From CCMP332 sp040218795 (GTDB lineage Bacteria; Bacteroidota; Bacteroidia; Cytophagales; CCMP332), in assembly GCA_040218795.1 (NCBI GenBank), contig JAVJQT010000008.1, positions 186,001 through 250,000 on the forward strand: a stretch of 64,000 nt of DNA, read 5' to 3'. The first letter of the stretch is position 1. Each line of letters opens with the position of its first letter. Below, one piece after another: positions 1 through 8,971 of the stretch. The position numbers and the translations under genes are program-made. The notes beneath the pieces were generated by a model. It did not search any database, was not told the DNA's origin, and was given only the letters and a program-made list of their open reading frames with translations.

Positions 1-114
1 CTGGTGTTAATCCTTTCTGATATCGACCTGCCTTGGGGTTTGGATGAAAACTTTTTTGGGATTAGCCTATCTGCATTAATATTTATTATCATATCACTGG
101 TAAATAACAAATAG
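1..114 (+). CDS. C-terminal end of a sodium:solute symporter (partial)
   Basis: An open frame runs in from the left edge and stops at a TAG, giving 37 residues that end in a hydrophobic helix (FFGISLSALIFIIISLV). This fits the last transmembrane segment of SSS-family Na+/solute symporters, whose C-termini commonly show such an LSALIF..SL helix; the start lies outside the window. The stop is followed after one base by the GTG of the M20 amidohydrolase, so the two are almost certainly co-transcribed, suggesting that the transporter supplies the substrate of the downstream enzymes. The family call rests on a short stretch and could be wrong; that it is the end of a membrane protein is safer. Confidence 0.5.
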   Translation: MVLILSDIDLPWGLDENFFGISLSALIFIIISLVNNK

Positions 115-115
115 A

Positions 116-1237
116 GTGAAGGACATTATAAAACACAGAAAACATCTTCATCAACATCCGGAATTATCGGGGCGGGAATACAAAACTGCTGATTATATTT
201 CCAATGCAATGAAATCATATGCGCCAGATGAAGAAATAAAATTAGCTGAAACAGGAAGAGCTTTTGTTTTCAATGGTGATCAAGAGGGCCCAACTGTATT
301 ATTTAGAGCCGAACTGGATGCATTGCCGATAAATGAAGAAGACAATTTAGAATACAAATCAAAAAATCCCGGCATTGCTCACTCTTGCGGTCATGATGGT
401 CATATGGCTATTTTACTTGCTTTGGCTAAACTCATCTCAGAAAAAAGACCAAAAAAAGGTAGAATTATAATCTTATTTCAACCCGCCGAAGAAACGGGCC
501 AGGGCGCAAAAAATGTTATTGCTGACAAAGCCTTTTCAAAAATAAAACCCGATTTTGCTTTTTCACTTCACAATATACCGGGCAGACCCAAACACAGTAT
601 AATTATAAAGGATAGAAGTTTCGCTTCTGCATCAAAAGGCCTTACGCTTAAATTGTTTGGCAAAACATCTCATGCCGCAGAACCAGAAAATGGAATTAAC
701 CCCTCGGTTGCTATTTCAAAAATAATTTTACAACTGGATGATATTCTCAATGCAAGTGTTTATGAAAAGCTTGTTTTAATAACTATTGTAAATATTCATG
801 TTGGTGAAATAGCTTTTGGCACATCTGCTGGATATGGTGAGCTTAGAATGACCTTGCGTGCATTTCGGGATGGAGACATGAAAATTCTTACAGAAAAAAC
901 CGAAGCACTGATCAAGTCTATTGCCAAAGACGAAGGATTGCAAAGTGATATTGCTTATTCTGAAGTTTTTCCCGCCACGACCAACAATGACGATTGCCTG
1001 GAAATCATAAAAAATGCTGCCGAATTTTATAACTTAAGCCTTATTGAGCGTTCGGAACCATTTAAATGGTCGGAGGATTTTGGTTACTTCTCCGAAATAT
1101 GCCATTGTGGATTTTTTGGATTGGGATCTGGAGAAAATCAGCCATCTCTTCACAACCCCGACTACGATTTCCCGGATGAAATTATTGAAACCGGGGCTAA
1201 AATGTTTTTAAAAATTAGTGAAAATTACAATTATTAA
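116..1237 (+). CDS. M20D family amidohydrolase (N-acyl-amino-acid hydrolase type)
   Basis: This 373-residue protein matches the M20D group of di-zinc/manganese amidohydrolases, which release amino acids from N-acyl or conjugated forms in the cytoplasm. The N-terminus has the family pattern RKHLHQHPELSG, metal ligands appear in CGHDGHM (about 91-97), PAEETGQGA (about 123-131), LHN (about 151-153) and the C-terminal LHNPDYDF. Length is close to the family norm (about 380-400). The GTG start is chosen because it keeps the conserved N-terminal motif; the next ATG would delete it. It sits between a symporter end and two racemase genes with almost no spacing, so it probably acts on the transported substrate. 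The exact substrate cannot be read from sequence. Confidence 0.85.
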   Translation: MKDIIKHRKHLHQHPELSGREYKTADYISNAMKSYAPDEEIKLAETGRAFVFNGDQEGPTVLFRAELDALPINEEDNLEYKSKNPGIAHSCGHDGHMAILLALAKLISEKRPKKGRIIILFQPAEETGQGAKNVIADKAFSKIKPDFAFSLHNIPGRPKHSIIIKDRSFASASKGLTLKLFGKTSHAAEPENGINPSVAISKIILQLDDILNASVYEKLVLITIVNIHVGEIAFGTSAGYGELRMTLRAFRDGDMKILTEKTEALIKSIAKDEGLQSDIAYSEVFPATTNNDDCLEIIKNAAEFYNLSLIERSEPFKWSEDFGYFSEICHCGFFGLGSGENQPSLHNPDYDFPDEIIETGAKMFLKISENYNY

Positions 1238-1239
1238 AA

Positions 1240-2391
1240 ATGCGGGGGACATCTAACATTCTGCTTTCAAAAAATGCAGTTGAAACCAATGTCAATTTTG
1301 TTCGGCAAAAAATGGGTTCTGATATCAGAATATCAGCAGTGGTAAAAGCCAATGCATACGGTCATGGAATAGAACACATGGTCCCACTTTTTGAACAAAA
1401 TGGAATTGACCATTTTTCTGTGTTTGATTATACCGAAGCCATGAGGGTGCGATTGGTTACTAATTCCAATTGTGACATAATGATCATGGGCTGGATATCG
1501 GATGAGGACATCCGCGACACGCTTGTACAGGGATTTGAATTTTTTGTTTTTAATCCCAAAAGGTTAAAACTGGCCGTTAACCATGCTAAAGAACTGCAAT
1601 GCAAAGCCAAAGTCCACCTGGAAATTGAAACCGGCATGAATAGAGTCGGTCTTTTAAAGGAAGAAATCGAAGAAGTGGTTGAAATCATTCAGGAGAACAA
1701 AAAACATATAGAAATCAAAGGGCTTTGTACACATTTGGCCGGTCCCGAAAGCATTTCCAATTACAAAAGAATAATACGTCAATTAAAAAAATACAATGCC
1801 GTACTCAGCAATATGAAATCACTCTCGATTGTGCCGGATTATCGTCATGCTGCTTGTTCTGCAGGTGCATTTAATTATTCTAAGGCCCGATTTGATTTAG
1901 TTAGAATTGGAATTATGCTCTACGGATTTTGGCCAAGCAATGAATCGCTGATTCTCTATGTGCAAAACCGAAAAGATAAATCGGACCCCTTGAAAAGAGT
2001 AATAACCTGGAAAAGTAAAGTGATGTCAGTCAATCATATCGGAGAGGGGGAATTTGTCGGTTATGGTGTGTCCTACCTTACGCAAAGAGATATAAGCACA
2101 GCAATTATTCCCATTGGTTATTCTATGGGTTATAATCGTTCGCTAAGTAATAAAGGCAGAATTTTAATTCACGGACATTCCTGTGATATTATCGGTGTCA
2201 TAAATATGAATATGATAATTGCCAACATCACTGATGTTCCGGATGTTAAAATTGGAGATGAAGTTGTAATAATAGGTAATCAAGGTGATCAGGAGATCAA
2301 AGTGTCAGCATTTACAAATTACAGTGATGAATTAAATTACGAAGTTTTGGCCCATTTACCCGAAAATATTAAAAGAGAGGTAGTCAATTGA
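1240..2391 (+). CDS. alr: alanine racemase family protein (PLP-dependent)
   Basis: The 383-residue protein has the fold-III alanine racemase layout: PLP lysine in VVKANAYGHG (K36), TGMNR (R135), the PLP-N1 contact arginine in VRIGIMLYG (R222), the catalytic tyrosine motif GYGVSY (Y275) and IPIGYSMGY. Known Alr enzymes interconvert L- and D-alanine for peptidoglycan. The usual CMDQ-type loop is altered to INMNM (321-325), so substrate range may differ. Many Bacteroidota carry a MurF-Alr fusion for cell-wall D-Ala, so this free-standing copy beside an amidohydrolase and another racemase may be catabolic; that is inference. It starts two bases after the M20 stop and is followed by the next gene after four bases. 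Confidence 0.85.
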   Translation: MRGTSNILLSKNAVETNVNFVRQKMGSDIRISAVVKANAYGHGIEHMVPLFEQNGIDHFSVFDYTEAMRVRLVTNSNCDIMIMGWISDEDIRDTLVQGFEFFVFNPKRLKLAVNHAKELQCKAKVHLEIETGMNRVGLLKEEIEEVVEIIQENKKHIEIKGLCTHLAGPESISNYKRIIRQLKKYNAVLSNMKSLSIVPDYRHAACSAGAFNYSKARFDLVRIGIMLYGFWPSNESLILYVQNRKDKSDPLKRVITWKSKVMSVNHIGEGEFVGYGVSYLTQRDISTAIIPIGYSMGYNRSLSNKGRILIHGHSCDIIGVINMNMIIANITDVPDVKIGDEVVIIGNQGDQEIKVSAFTNYSDELNYEVLAHLPENIKREVVN

Positions 2392-2395
2392 AAAT

Positions 2396-3463
2396 ATGGC
2401 TTTTATCACATTAGATAAAGAAAAATTAAAAAAGAATTATACGGCTTTGGAGAATGTTTTCAGTCCCCGAAGTATTAAATGGGCCGTTGTTTCAAAACTG
2501 CTTTGTGGGGAAAAAATATTTCTTGAACAGCTTTTGGACCTGGGAATAAGAAACTTTTGCGATTCACGTGTTTCGAATCTTAAAACCATAAAATCGCTCA
2601 ATCCCGATACCGAAACCATTTATATAAAACCACCACCAAAACGCTCAATTCCCGCTGTGGTCAAATATGCGGATATCAGTTTTAATACTGAAATCGATAC
2701 CATTGAAATGTTGTCTGAAGAAGCCAAAAAGCAAGATACACTTCATAAAATCATTATTATGATAGAACTGGGGGAGTTGAGAGAGGGTGTCATGCGGGAT
2801 GATCTATTAGAATTCTATGAACGTATTTTTAAACTGCCGAACATTAAAGTAGTTGGCATCGGAACCAACCTTACCTGTATGTATGGCGTTTTGCCAAGTC
2901 ATGATAAACTAATTCAATTATCATTGTACAAACAATTAATAGAAGCGCGATTCGATAGAAAAATAGATTTTGTATCGGGGGGTTCATCTGTTTCCATTCC
3001 ATTAATATTTGAAGGCTTGCTACCGGCAGGGGTCAATCACTTTAGAGTTGGTGAAACGCTATATTTGGGTACCGATGTGTACCATAACCGCACATTTAAA
3101 ACCATGGAACACGATGTGTTTCAATTATTTGCGGAAATAATAGAGCTCATTGAAAAGCCCAAAGTACCGCTTGGAGAATTCGGTGAAAACCTATTGGGTG
3201 AAACTAAAAAATTTGACGATGCCTATTCCGAAACATCTTATCGGGCCATCATCGATTTGGGCCTTTTAGATATTGATGAAAACCATATTAAAATCAAAAA
3301 CAAGGAATTAAAGATCGTCGGGGCTTCCTCGGATATGCTGGTAATTGATTTGGGTAAAAATGAGCAAAACTATCAGGTAGGTGATCTGCTCGAATTTGAA
3401 ATGGATTACTTTGGTATGCTCAGAATAATGAATTCCAAATACATTGAGAAAAGAGTAAAATAA
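2396..3463 (+). CDS. alanine/ornithine racemase family PLP-dependent protein
   Basis: A second PLP-barrel protein (355 residues) that resembles the Orr-like branch rather than classic Alr. Visible marks are the lysine in WAVVSK (K34), IELGELREG, the NLTCMYG stretch, SGGSS, and RVGETLYLG, an order typical of ornithine-racemase-like proteins. These enzymes racemise a basic or small amino acid; the substrate here is unknown. It closes the symporter-amidohydrolase-racemase operon, suggesting that the organism takes up an amino-acid derivative, hydrolyses it and inverts the released residue. The neighbouring gene downstream is convergent. Confidence in the family is high, in the specific activity low. 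Confidence 0.8.
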   Translation: MAFITLDKEKLKKNYTALENVFSPRSIKWAVVSKLLCGEKIFLEQLLDLGIRNFCDSRVSNLKTIKSLNPDTETIYIKPPPKRSIPAVVKYADISFNTEIDTIEMLSEEAKKQDTLHKIIIMIELGELREGVMRDDLLEFYERIFKLPNIKVVGIGTNLTCMYGVLPSHDKLIQLSLYKQLIEARFDRKIDFVSGGSSVSIPLIFEGLLPAGVNHFRVGETLYLGTDVYHNRTFKTMEHDVFQLFAEIIELIEKPKVPLGEFGENLLGETKKFDDAYSETSYRAIIDLGLLDIDENHIKIKNKELKIVGASSDMLVIDLGKNEQNYQVGDLLEFEMDYFGMLRIMNSKYIEKRVK

Positions 3464-3497
3464 AATTCACTTTTTTGCTTAAAGCTATTTTTCGAGC

Positions 3498-3534
3498 AAA
3501 AAAAAGGTGTTTTCGAAACAACATCAAAAACACC
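3498..3534 (-). terminator. rho-independent terminator of the FKBP gene
   Basis: Reading the minus strand, GGTGTTTT pairs with AAAACACC (3506-3534 in window numbering) and is followed by eight T residues. It lies about 25 bases beyond the stop of the FKBP gene. The plus strand lacks a T tail, so it serves the minus-strand gene. Confidence 0.7.
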
Positions 3535-3558
3535 TCTTCAAAAAAATTGCTGTTAACT

Positions 3559-3987
3559 TTATTTTATTTCAACCATTTCAATATCAAAAATTAACTTTTT
3601 GCCCGCCAATGGATGATTGGCATCCAGCGTTATTGATTCAGCATTTGCATCTGTAATTATTGCCGGAATTTGCTGTCCGTTTGATTGGTTAATAGAAAGC
3701 TGAGTTCCTATTTCGGTTGGAATATCATTGGGTACGTCTGACTTTGGAACCTGTAATATTCTATCTTCGGATCTTTCGCCATATGCTTCCTTTGGTTCCA
3801 AGGAAACGGTTGTTTTATCACCGATGGCCATGCCCATAACTGCATTTTCAAATCCTTTAATCATTTGACCTTCGCCTAACTTAAATGAAAGTGGCTCTCT
3901 GTTTTCTGAGGAATCAAATACAGTACCATCTTCTAATTTTCCCGTGTAATGAACTGCAACTGAATTTCCTGTTTCTGCTTTTGACAT
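3559..3987 (-). CDS. FKBP-type peptidyl-prolyl cis-trans isomerase, SlyD-like
   Basis: The 142-residue protein begins with the FKBP pattern VAVHYTGKLEDGTVFDSS, followed by GQMIKGFENAVMGM and the SlyD-type inserted flap (about 70-120) with KEAYGER, before returning to HPLAGKKLIFDIEM. SlyD-like proteins catalyse proline isomerisation and act as cytoplasmic chaperones. There is no signal peptide and no His-rich metal-binding tail like that of E. coli SlyD, so a nickel role is not supported. It is monocistronic, with its own terminator, and convergent to the racemase operon. Confidence 0.9.
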   Translation of the reverse strand: MSKAETGNSVAVHYTGKLEDGTVFDSSENREPLSFKLGEGQMIKGFENAVMGMAIGDKTTVSLEPKEAYGERSEDRILQVPKSDVPNDIPTEIGTQLSINQSNGQQIPAIITDANAESITLDANHPLAGKKLIFDIEMVEIK

Positions 3988-4118
3988 AATTTATCTATTT
4001 ATTAAACCGCAAAGTTAAGGCAAATCAAAAGGGCATAAAAAAATAAATGAAATTATGTAATTTATAGGCATCTCTGTTTGAACGACTTATATCTTAAACA
4101 AGAATTAAAGGAACAACT

Positions 4119-4760
4119 ATGAAAAAAATAGGAATTATCGGTTCCGGGATTGTAGCAAAAACTTTGGCTATGGGATTTTTGAAATACAACTACGAAATTA
4201 TGTTGGGCACACGGAATCCCGACAAACTGGAAGATTGGCGTTCGAAAGAAGGCAATGGGGTACAAATCGGCAATTTTAAAAATGCTTCTGAATTTGGAGA
4301 ACTATTGGTGCTCGCCATCAAAGGCAGTGCTGCTGAAAATGCAATTAAAGATTTGAGAAATGAGATAAATGGAAAAACAATTATTGATACAACGAATCCA
4401 ATTGAAGATGTCCCTCCTGTAAACGGTGTTTTAAAATTCTTCACCACTCTTGATAATTCCCTGATGGAAAATTTAAAAAAAATTGCTCCTGAGGCCCATT
4501 TTGTTAAGGCCTTTAATTCAGTAGGAAGTGCACTAATGGTAAATCCTGATTTGAGTTCAAAACCAAGCATGTTTATAGCAGGAGATAATGCGAATGCAAA
4601 GGAAGAAGTGAAAACTATATTGGATCAGTTTGGATGGGAAAGCGTAGATATGGGAAAAGCCGAAGCAGCAAGGGCTATCGAACCCTTATGTATTTTATGG
4701 TGTATTCCCGGTTTTATTGATAATCAATGGACGCATGCATTTAAGCTTTTGAAAAAATGA
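4119..4760 (+). CDS. NADPH-dependent F420 reductase-like oxidoreductase
   Basis: A 213-residue Rossmann-fold protein with GIIGSGIVAKTLA at the N-terminus and GTRNPDK after the second strand, matching the 'NADP oxidoreductase, coenzyme F420-dependent' family (NAD_binding_10/F420_oxidored). The body contains DTTNPI and VKAFNSVGS, both usual for this family. Bacteroidota are not known to make F420, so in this group the true electron partner is unknown and the name should be taken as a fold label. It stands alone, convergent with the YceI gene with an 11-base gap. Confidence 0.75.
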   Translation: MKKIGIIGSGIVAKTLAMGFLKYNYEIMLGTRNPDKLEDWRSKEGNGVQIGNFKNASEFGELLVLAIKGSAAENAIKDLRNEINGKTIIDTTNPIEDVPPVNGVLKFFTTLDNSLMENLKKIAPEAHFVKAFNSVGSALMVNPDLSSKPSMFIAGDNANAKEEVKTILDQFGWESVDMGKAEAARAIEPLCILWCIPGFIDNQWTHAFKLLKK

Positions 4761-4771
4761 AATTTCTCCTT

Positions 4772-5362
4772 TTAATTCTCCTGGAATATTGCGTAGACTT
4801 CTACATCCACAATTTCTGCAATTTTACCTTCGACAGCTTTTGGGATCTTAATGTTATAATCTGCAAGGGCTACTTTAAAGTTTGACCTTACGCCCACAAT
4901 GCCATGTTTGATGACAAGGTTGACCGGAATGTTTTGTTCCACTGAGATTCCGTGAATTGTGAGTTCTCCTTTAGTCATTATTTCAGTTGAGCCTTCTTTC
5001 ATTAAATCATAATTGCCAACAATTTTGCCCACATAGGTTGCTTTTGGGAAATTATGTGATTCCATGTAGTTTTCATTAAAATGCTCTCTTTGCAATGGGC
5101 TGTTAAAACCTAAAAATGAAATCATGGGTATTGAAATTGCAAATTGATTTGTTTTCCTGTCCAGTATTCCCGCAAGTTCTGTGGAATGGGCTCTGATTAC
5201 CTCTAGTTCGGCATTGGAGTGAAAATCCACTCTTCCTTTTGTAAGTCTTATCTTACTCTTGTCATTGCTCTGAGCTATGCTTTCAATAGGCTGAAATAAA
5301 TTGAGGCATAATAGGACGAATATTAGAATTCTTAATATTGGCATGCTTATAATGTTTTCCAA
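4772..5362 (-). CDS. YceI-like periplasmic lipid-binding protein
   Basis: 196 residues. An N-terminal hydrophobic stretch (about 8-30, ending near SIAQ) is a signal peptide for export. The rest follows the YceI lipocalin-like barrel: GRVDFHSNAELEVIRAHS near the start, NSPLQREHFNENYMES, FPKATYVGKI, GELTIHG and LADYNIKIP. YceI proteins bind polyprenoid or other amphiphilic ligands in the periplasm. The spacing of HFNENYM fits the family's H(M)R..HL.s.dFfd region. No operon partner is visible. Confidence 0.85.
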   Translation of the reverse strand: MENIISMPILRILIFVLLCLNLFQPIESIAQSNDKSKIRLTKGRVDFHSNAELEVIRAHSTELAGILDRKTNQFAISIPMISFLGFNSPLQREHFNENYMESHNFPKATYVGKIVGNYDLMKEGSTEIMTKGELTIHGISVEQNIPVNLVIKHGIVGVRSNFKVALADYNIKIPKAVEGKIAEIVDVEVYAIFQEN

Positions 5363-5545
5363 TTTATTAAAAATAAAGCCATTAATTTAAATTTTAGCAA
5401 TGATGTATGAAATTTTAAAAAAAGCGAGAATGTTTGAGCTTTATAGTATTGCTTAAATAATCGCGATCAATTAAATAAAAAAATCCATTTTTGAAATGAA
5501 CAGCAGTACATAGCCTGGTGTTATTTCTCTCAGATTGGGATACTC

Positions 5546-6961
5546 ATGAAAATAGGTTTTTACGGAGCAACAAGACAAGTAACGGGCAGCATGTTTCTAT
5601 TGGAATTTGAAAATGATTTCAGATTATTGATTGACTGTGGGCTAGATTTTGATAAAAACAGGGATAAGAATCAGAATAAACGTCTTTTTGAATTTGAAGC
5701 GTCGATGATCAATGCGGTGGTGCTTACGCATGCGCATTTAGATCACAGTGGAAATTTGCCAAACCTACTCAAAGAAGGTTTCGAGGGCAAGGTTTACAGC
5801 ACGCATGCAACTTTTGACCTTTGTGATATTTTATTAAGAGACAGTGCTTCGCTAAATAAAAAAGCCTATGACAGATTTAAAAAAGCGCAATTCAAACCCA
5901 AAAAGAAAATAATTTCGCTTGATCCTTATGCTTTGTATTTTGAAAAAGATGTAGAAAGAACACTTGATCATTTTCAAACAATAGACCCGGATAAAAAAAT
6001 TAAAATCAACGACTCCATTTATCTAACTTTTCACACAGCAGGACATTTGCTTGGTGCAGCTCATGTAGAAGTGGAATTTGAAGAAAATGGCCAGAAAAAA
6101 ACCATGGGCTTTTCAGGGGATATCGGCAGAAAAAATTATCCATTGCTTCAGGATCCGGTCAATCTTCCCGCTTCCCTGGATTATTTAGTCTGTGAATCAA
6201 CATATGGTAATAGAGAACACAGTGACATGGAAAGCCCCGAAGAAGTTCTCAAGAAAATTATCCACGAAACCTGTGTTGAAAAATCGGGAAGGTTGGTAAT
6301 CCCCGCATTTAGTATCGGCAGGACCCAGGCACTTTTATATACGCTACACAAACTTTCCGAAAGAGGTGATCTTCCTGAAATAAAAGTGTTTACCGATAGC
6401 CCACTTGCTATGAAAAGCACAAAAATTTATGAATACTACACTTCATGGTTAAATGAAGAAGCAAGAGCATTTAAAAAAGAAAATGAATTTTTATTCGATT
6501 TTGATAATCTCATATATCTGGCGAGTACAGAGGAAAGCAGGGCCTTAAACAATCATACCGAGCCTTGTATAATTATTTCTTCATCAGGAATGGTTGATGG
6601 AGGAAGAGTGACTCAACATGTTTTGGCCAATATTACTAATCCCTACTGCACTATAATGATTATTGGTTATTGTACTCCGGGAACTCTGGGTTATGATCTT
6701 ATCAAGGGGCGAAAAATGGTATACCACAATGGCCGCTCCTATCCGGTAGAGGCAAATATATTTGTAACCGATGTTTTCAGTGGTCATGGTGATTTAAACG
6801 ACTTAAAATCATTTGTTCAAAATCAATCGAAGGATTCTTTAAAACAGATATTTTTGGTTCACGGTGAGCAAAAAGCCATGGATGATTTTAAAGTTTCACT
6901 TGAAGCAGAGGGCTATGACCAGGTTGTGATTCCTGAGAAATACCAAGAATTTGAAATTTAA
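5546..6961 (+). CDS. beta-CASP metallo-beta-lactamase-fold nuclease
   Basis: The 471-residue protein has the MBL metal motif HAHLDH (62-67), the second part GHLLGAAHVEVE, SGDIGR, then a beta-CASP insert (about 205-330) and the C-terminal RMMBL region with SGHGD and VHGEQKAM. This is the YSH1/CPSF-73-type RNA-processing exonuclease family, which acts on RNA in the cytoplasm in bacteria, often of unknown substrate. The last base of its TAA is immediately followed by the ATG of the LON-domain gene, so the two are translationally coupled. Confidence 0.88.
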   Translation: MKIGFYGATRQVTGSMFLLEFENDFRLLIDCGLDFDKNRDKNQNKRLFEFEASMINAVVLTHAHLDHSGNLPNLLKEGFEGKVYSTHATFDLCDILLRDSASLNKKAYDRFKKAQFKPKKKIISLDPYALYFEKDVERTLDHFQTIDPDKKIKINDSIYLTFHTAGHLLGAAHVEVEFEENGQKKTMGFSGDIGRKNYPLLQDPVNLPASLDYLVCESTYGNREHSDMESPEEVLKKIIHETCVEKSGRLVIPAFSIGRTQALLYTLHKLSERGDLPEIKVFTDSPLAMKSTKIYEYYTSWLNEEARAFKKENEFLFDFDNLIYLASTEESRALNNHTEPCIIISSSGMVDGGRVTQHVLANITNPYCTIMIIGYCTPGTLGYDLIKGRKMVYHNGRSYPVEANIFVTDVFSGHGDLNDLKSFVQNQSKDSLKQIFLVHGEQKAMDDFKVSLEAEGYDQVVIPEKYQEFEI

Positions 6962-7600
6962 ATGGATATGAATCAAGTACCAATGTTCCCCTTATCCATT
7001 GTTCCTTTTCCCGGAGAAAAGGTCAACCTCCACATATTTGAAGAGCGCTATAAACAATTAATTCTGGACTGTCACACTGAAAATAAAAACTTTGGTATCA
7101 TTCCATACATAAAAGACATGCTAATGGATTATGGGGTTGAGATGAAACTCACTAAGATTCACAAGGTGTACCCAAATGGAGAAATGGATATTCGCAGTGA
7201 GGGAATGAGAGTATTTCGGGTCCTTGAGTTTTTTAAAGAGGCCAAATCAAAAATGTACCCCGGGGCCATTGTGGATTATGCCGATAATATTGAAGATGAA
7301 GATTATGGCAAAAGAATATTGTTATGGGATCTTTTACAGGAATTGTTCGATGTGCTTAACGTAAGAAGAAAATTTAACAAAAAACCCACTGATATTTCCA
7401 CCTATGAAATCGGCCATCATGTAGCTCTTCCTCTGGATGAAGAATACAAAATGCTCTTACTTGAGAAAGAAAGTGAAAGACAGGATTTCCTCATACTTCA
7501 TTTGAAAAAAATAATCCCTACACTTCAAAATCTTGAAGTTTCAAAGACAAAAATTAAAATGAACGGACATTTCAGAAACTTAAAACCACCGCGCTTATAA
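6962..7600 (+). CDS. LON substrate-binding (LAN) domain protein
   Basis: A 212-residue stand-alone LON N-terminal domain: it begins VPMFPLSIVPFPGEKVNLHIFE.RY and continues through the usual NFGI and FRVLEF strands to an alpha-helical C-terminus (about 110-195). There is no AAA+ or serine protease part. Such proteins bind unfolded or specific protein ligands; the function is unknown. It begins on the base after the beta-CASP nuclease stop, so the pair forms one operon, and a GC-rich hairpin follows. Confidence 0.82.
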   Translation: MDMNQVPMFPLSIVPFPGEKVNLHIFEERYKQLILDCHTENKNFGIIPYIKDMLMDYGVEMKLTKIHKVYPNGEMDIRSEGMRVFRVLEFFKEAKSKMYPGAIVDYADNIEDEDYGKRILLWDLLQELFDVLNVRRKFNKKPTDISTYEIGHHVALPLDEEYKMLLLEKESERQDFLILHLKKIIPTLQNLEVSKTKIKMNGHFRNLKPPRL

Positions 7601-7602
7601 AA

Positions 7603-7642
7603 AATCCCGCAAGACCCCGTAATTAATACGGGCTGCGGGATT
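7603..7642. terminator. GC-rich hairpin between convergent genes, probable terminator
   Basis: AATCCCGCA (7603-7611) pairs with TGCGGGATT (7634-7642), with an inner CCCGT/ACGGG stem. It starts three bases after the LON-domain gene and stands out against AT-rich surroundings. There is no T tract, so it may end transcription by another means or protect the 3' end. Confidence 0.5.
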
Positions 7643-7728
7643 GGGATAGTTCGTAACCAAATGGTAATTGAAAGGCTGTATTTAAAAATACCTCTTTAAC
7701 ACTATTAAACCTAACCTTTGGTGTAATA

Positions 7729-8844
7729 TTATAAGAGGCCAAGACATACCTTTAATCTTAGTACTCTTTTTATGGATTCTTCTAATTGGTTTTTAAAGGC
7801 GCTTTTTTCGCTTAGTGCCATTTGTAATTCCTTATTTAATTTTCTCTCATCCATTGGCATCAAAATCAAATCACAACCCGCTTGCGCTGCCATTAATGGC
7901 GCATTACCAAATTCTTTCAATGCGCCCATATTCATAGCATCGGTAATAATTATTCCTTCAAATTTCATTTCACTTCTCAAAAGATCACTTACAATATTTC
8001 TGGAACAACTCGCAGGTAATCCCCGTGTATCATATTTTTGATTGTTTTTGACAGCCAAATGAGCGACCATTATGCTCAATGCACCGGCATCAATAAATGG
8101 TCGGTAATTTTGTACTTCTGTCATTTCTCCATCTATAAACACCAGCTTTTCATGGGTATCTCCTATTACATTTCCGTGTCCGGGAAAATGTTTAATGGTA
8201 GACACAATTTCCATATCCTGACTCATTTCCATAAATGCCATTGCCAGGTTTACTACCTGGAGTGGATCGCTACCATAACTTCTGTTTCCAATGGCCTCAT
8301 TGTCCTGACTGATATCAATAACTGGTGCATAATTGTGATTGATGCCAATATTTAACAATTCATTACTGATTTTTGCAGCTACTTTTTTGCTTGATTCCAC
8401 ATTTGAAATGCTCGAGGTTTTGGGGACCTCCTGGGTTCCTTTTATCTTATTATTTATTAGACTGGGTTCCGCATCTGCGCTAAATATCTGTGGTATAAGG
8501 TTTTCCTTATTAGAAATATCATTGATTTGTCTTACGAGGTCTGAAAATCCTTCTTTCGTTCCATTTAAAAGTAATACCCCTCCCACCGTCTTTTCGCGAA
8601 CCAGGCCAATTACTTCTTCATGGGGCTTTCCATATTTACCCGCAGCAGTAATTATCATTTGAGATGCCTTTTCCTGATTACTCATTTCGCTAAAGAGCTT
8701 ATTGACTTTTTTGTCGAGTTCAATTGATTCTTTGTAATAATCATTTAAACTAAAGCTGCTTTGTTCTCTGCTTTGGCAGGCAGTTGAATAACTAATTAAA
8801 AGGAATATAATTAGTGGAATCGTATTATTTAGATGTTTTTTCAT
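7729..8844 (-). CDS. glycoside hydrolase family 3 lipoprotein (beta-N-acetylhexosaminidase type)
   Basis: The start at 8844 gives MKKHLNNTIPLIIFLL... and a lipobox ending STAC, so the protein is probably a lipoprotein; an upstream ATG at 8886 would put 14 odd residues before the signal. The mature part is a GH3 N-terminal barrel with KHFPGHGNVIGDTH, the NagZ-type motif that carries the His/Asp acid-base pair, and IITDAMNMGAL, which holds the nucleophile Asp. These enzymes remove beta-GlcNAc from peptidoglycan fragments or chitin-like glycans. It lacks the beta-lactamase domain that some Bacteroidota GH3 proteins carry. It ends at a C-terminal LRLKVCLGLL, complete for a single-domain NagZ. Confidence 0.85.
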   Translation of the reverse strand: MKKHLNNTIPLIIFLLISYSTACQSREQSSFSLNDYYKESIELDKKVNKLFSEMSNQEKASQMIITAAGKYGKPHEEVIGLVREKTVGGVLLLNGTKEGFSDLVRQINDISNKENLIPQIFSADAEPSLINNKIKGTQEVPKTSSISNVESSKKVAAKISNELLNIGINHNYAPVIDISQDNEAIGNRSYGSDPLQVVNLAMAFMEMSQDMEIVSTIKHFPGHGNVIGDTHEKLVFIDGEMTEVQNYRPFIDAGALSIMVAHLAVKNNQKYDTRGLPASCSRNIVSDLLRSEMKFEGIIITDAMNMGALKEFGNAPLMAAQAGCDLILMPMDERKLNKELQMALSEKSAFKNQLEESIKRVLRLKVCLGLL

Positions 8845-8971
8845 GATTGTCAAAGAAGCGAAAGCTAAAAAAAATAACTCAGACATATGTCATATTGCAT
8901 AATTACCGTTTGTGTAAAAGCATTATGTTCAGGAATAATTATAAATTCAAATTAGAGTTAAATAAGGTCAA

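Noticed and set aside
4119..4760. An F420-using pathway
   Set aside because: The gene has the family fold, but no F420 biosynthesis gene is present in the window and the phylum is not known to make the cofactor.
8882..8891. GACATATGTC palindrome before the GH3 gene
   Set aside because: Ten bases is short enough to occur by chance and no regulator gene is beside it.
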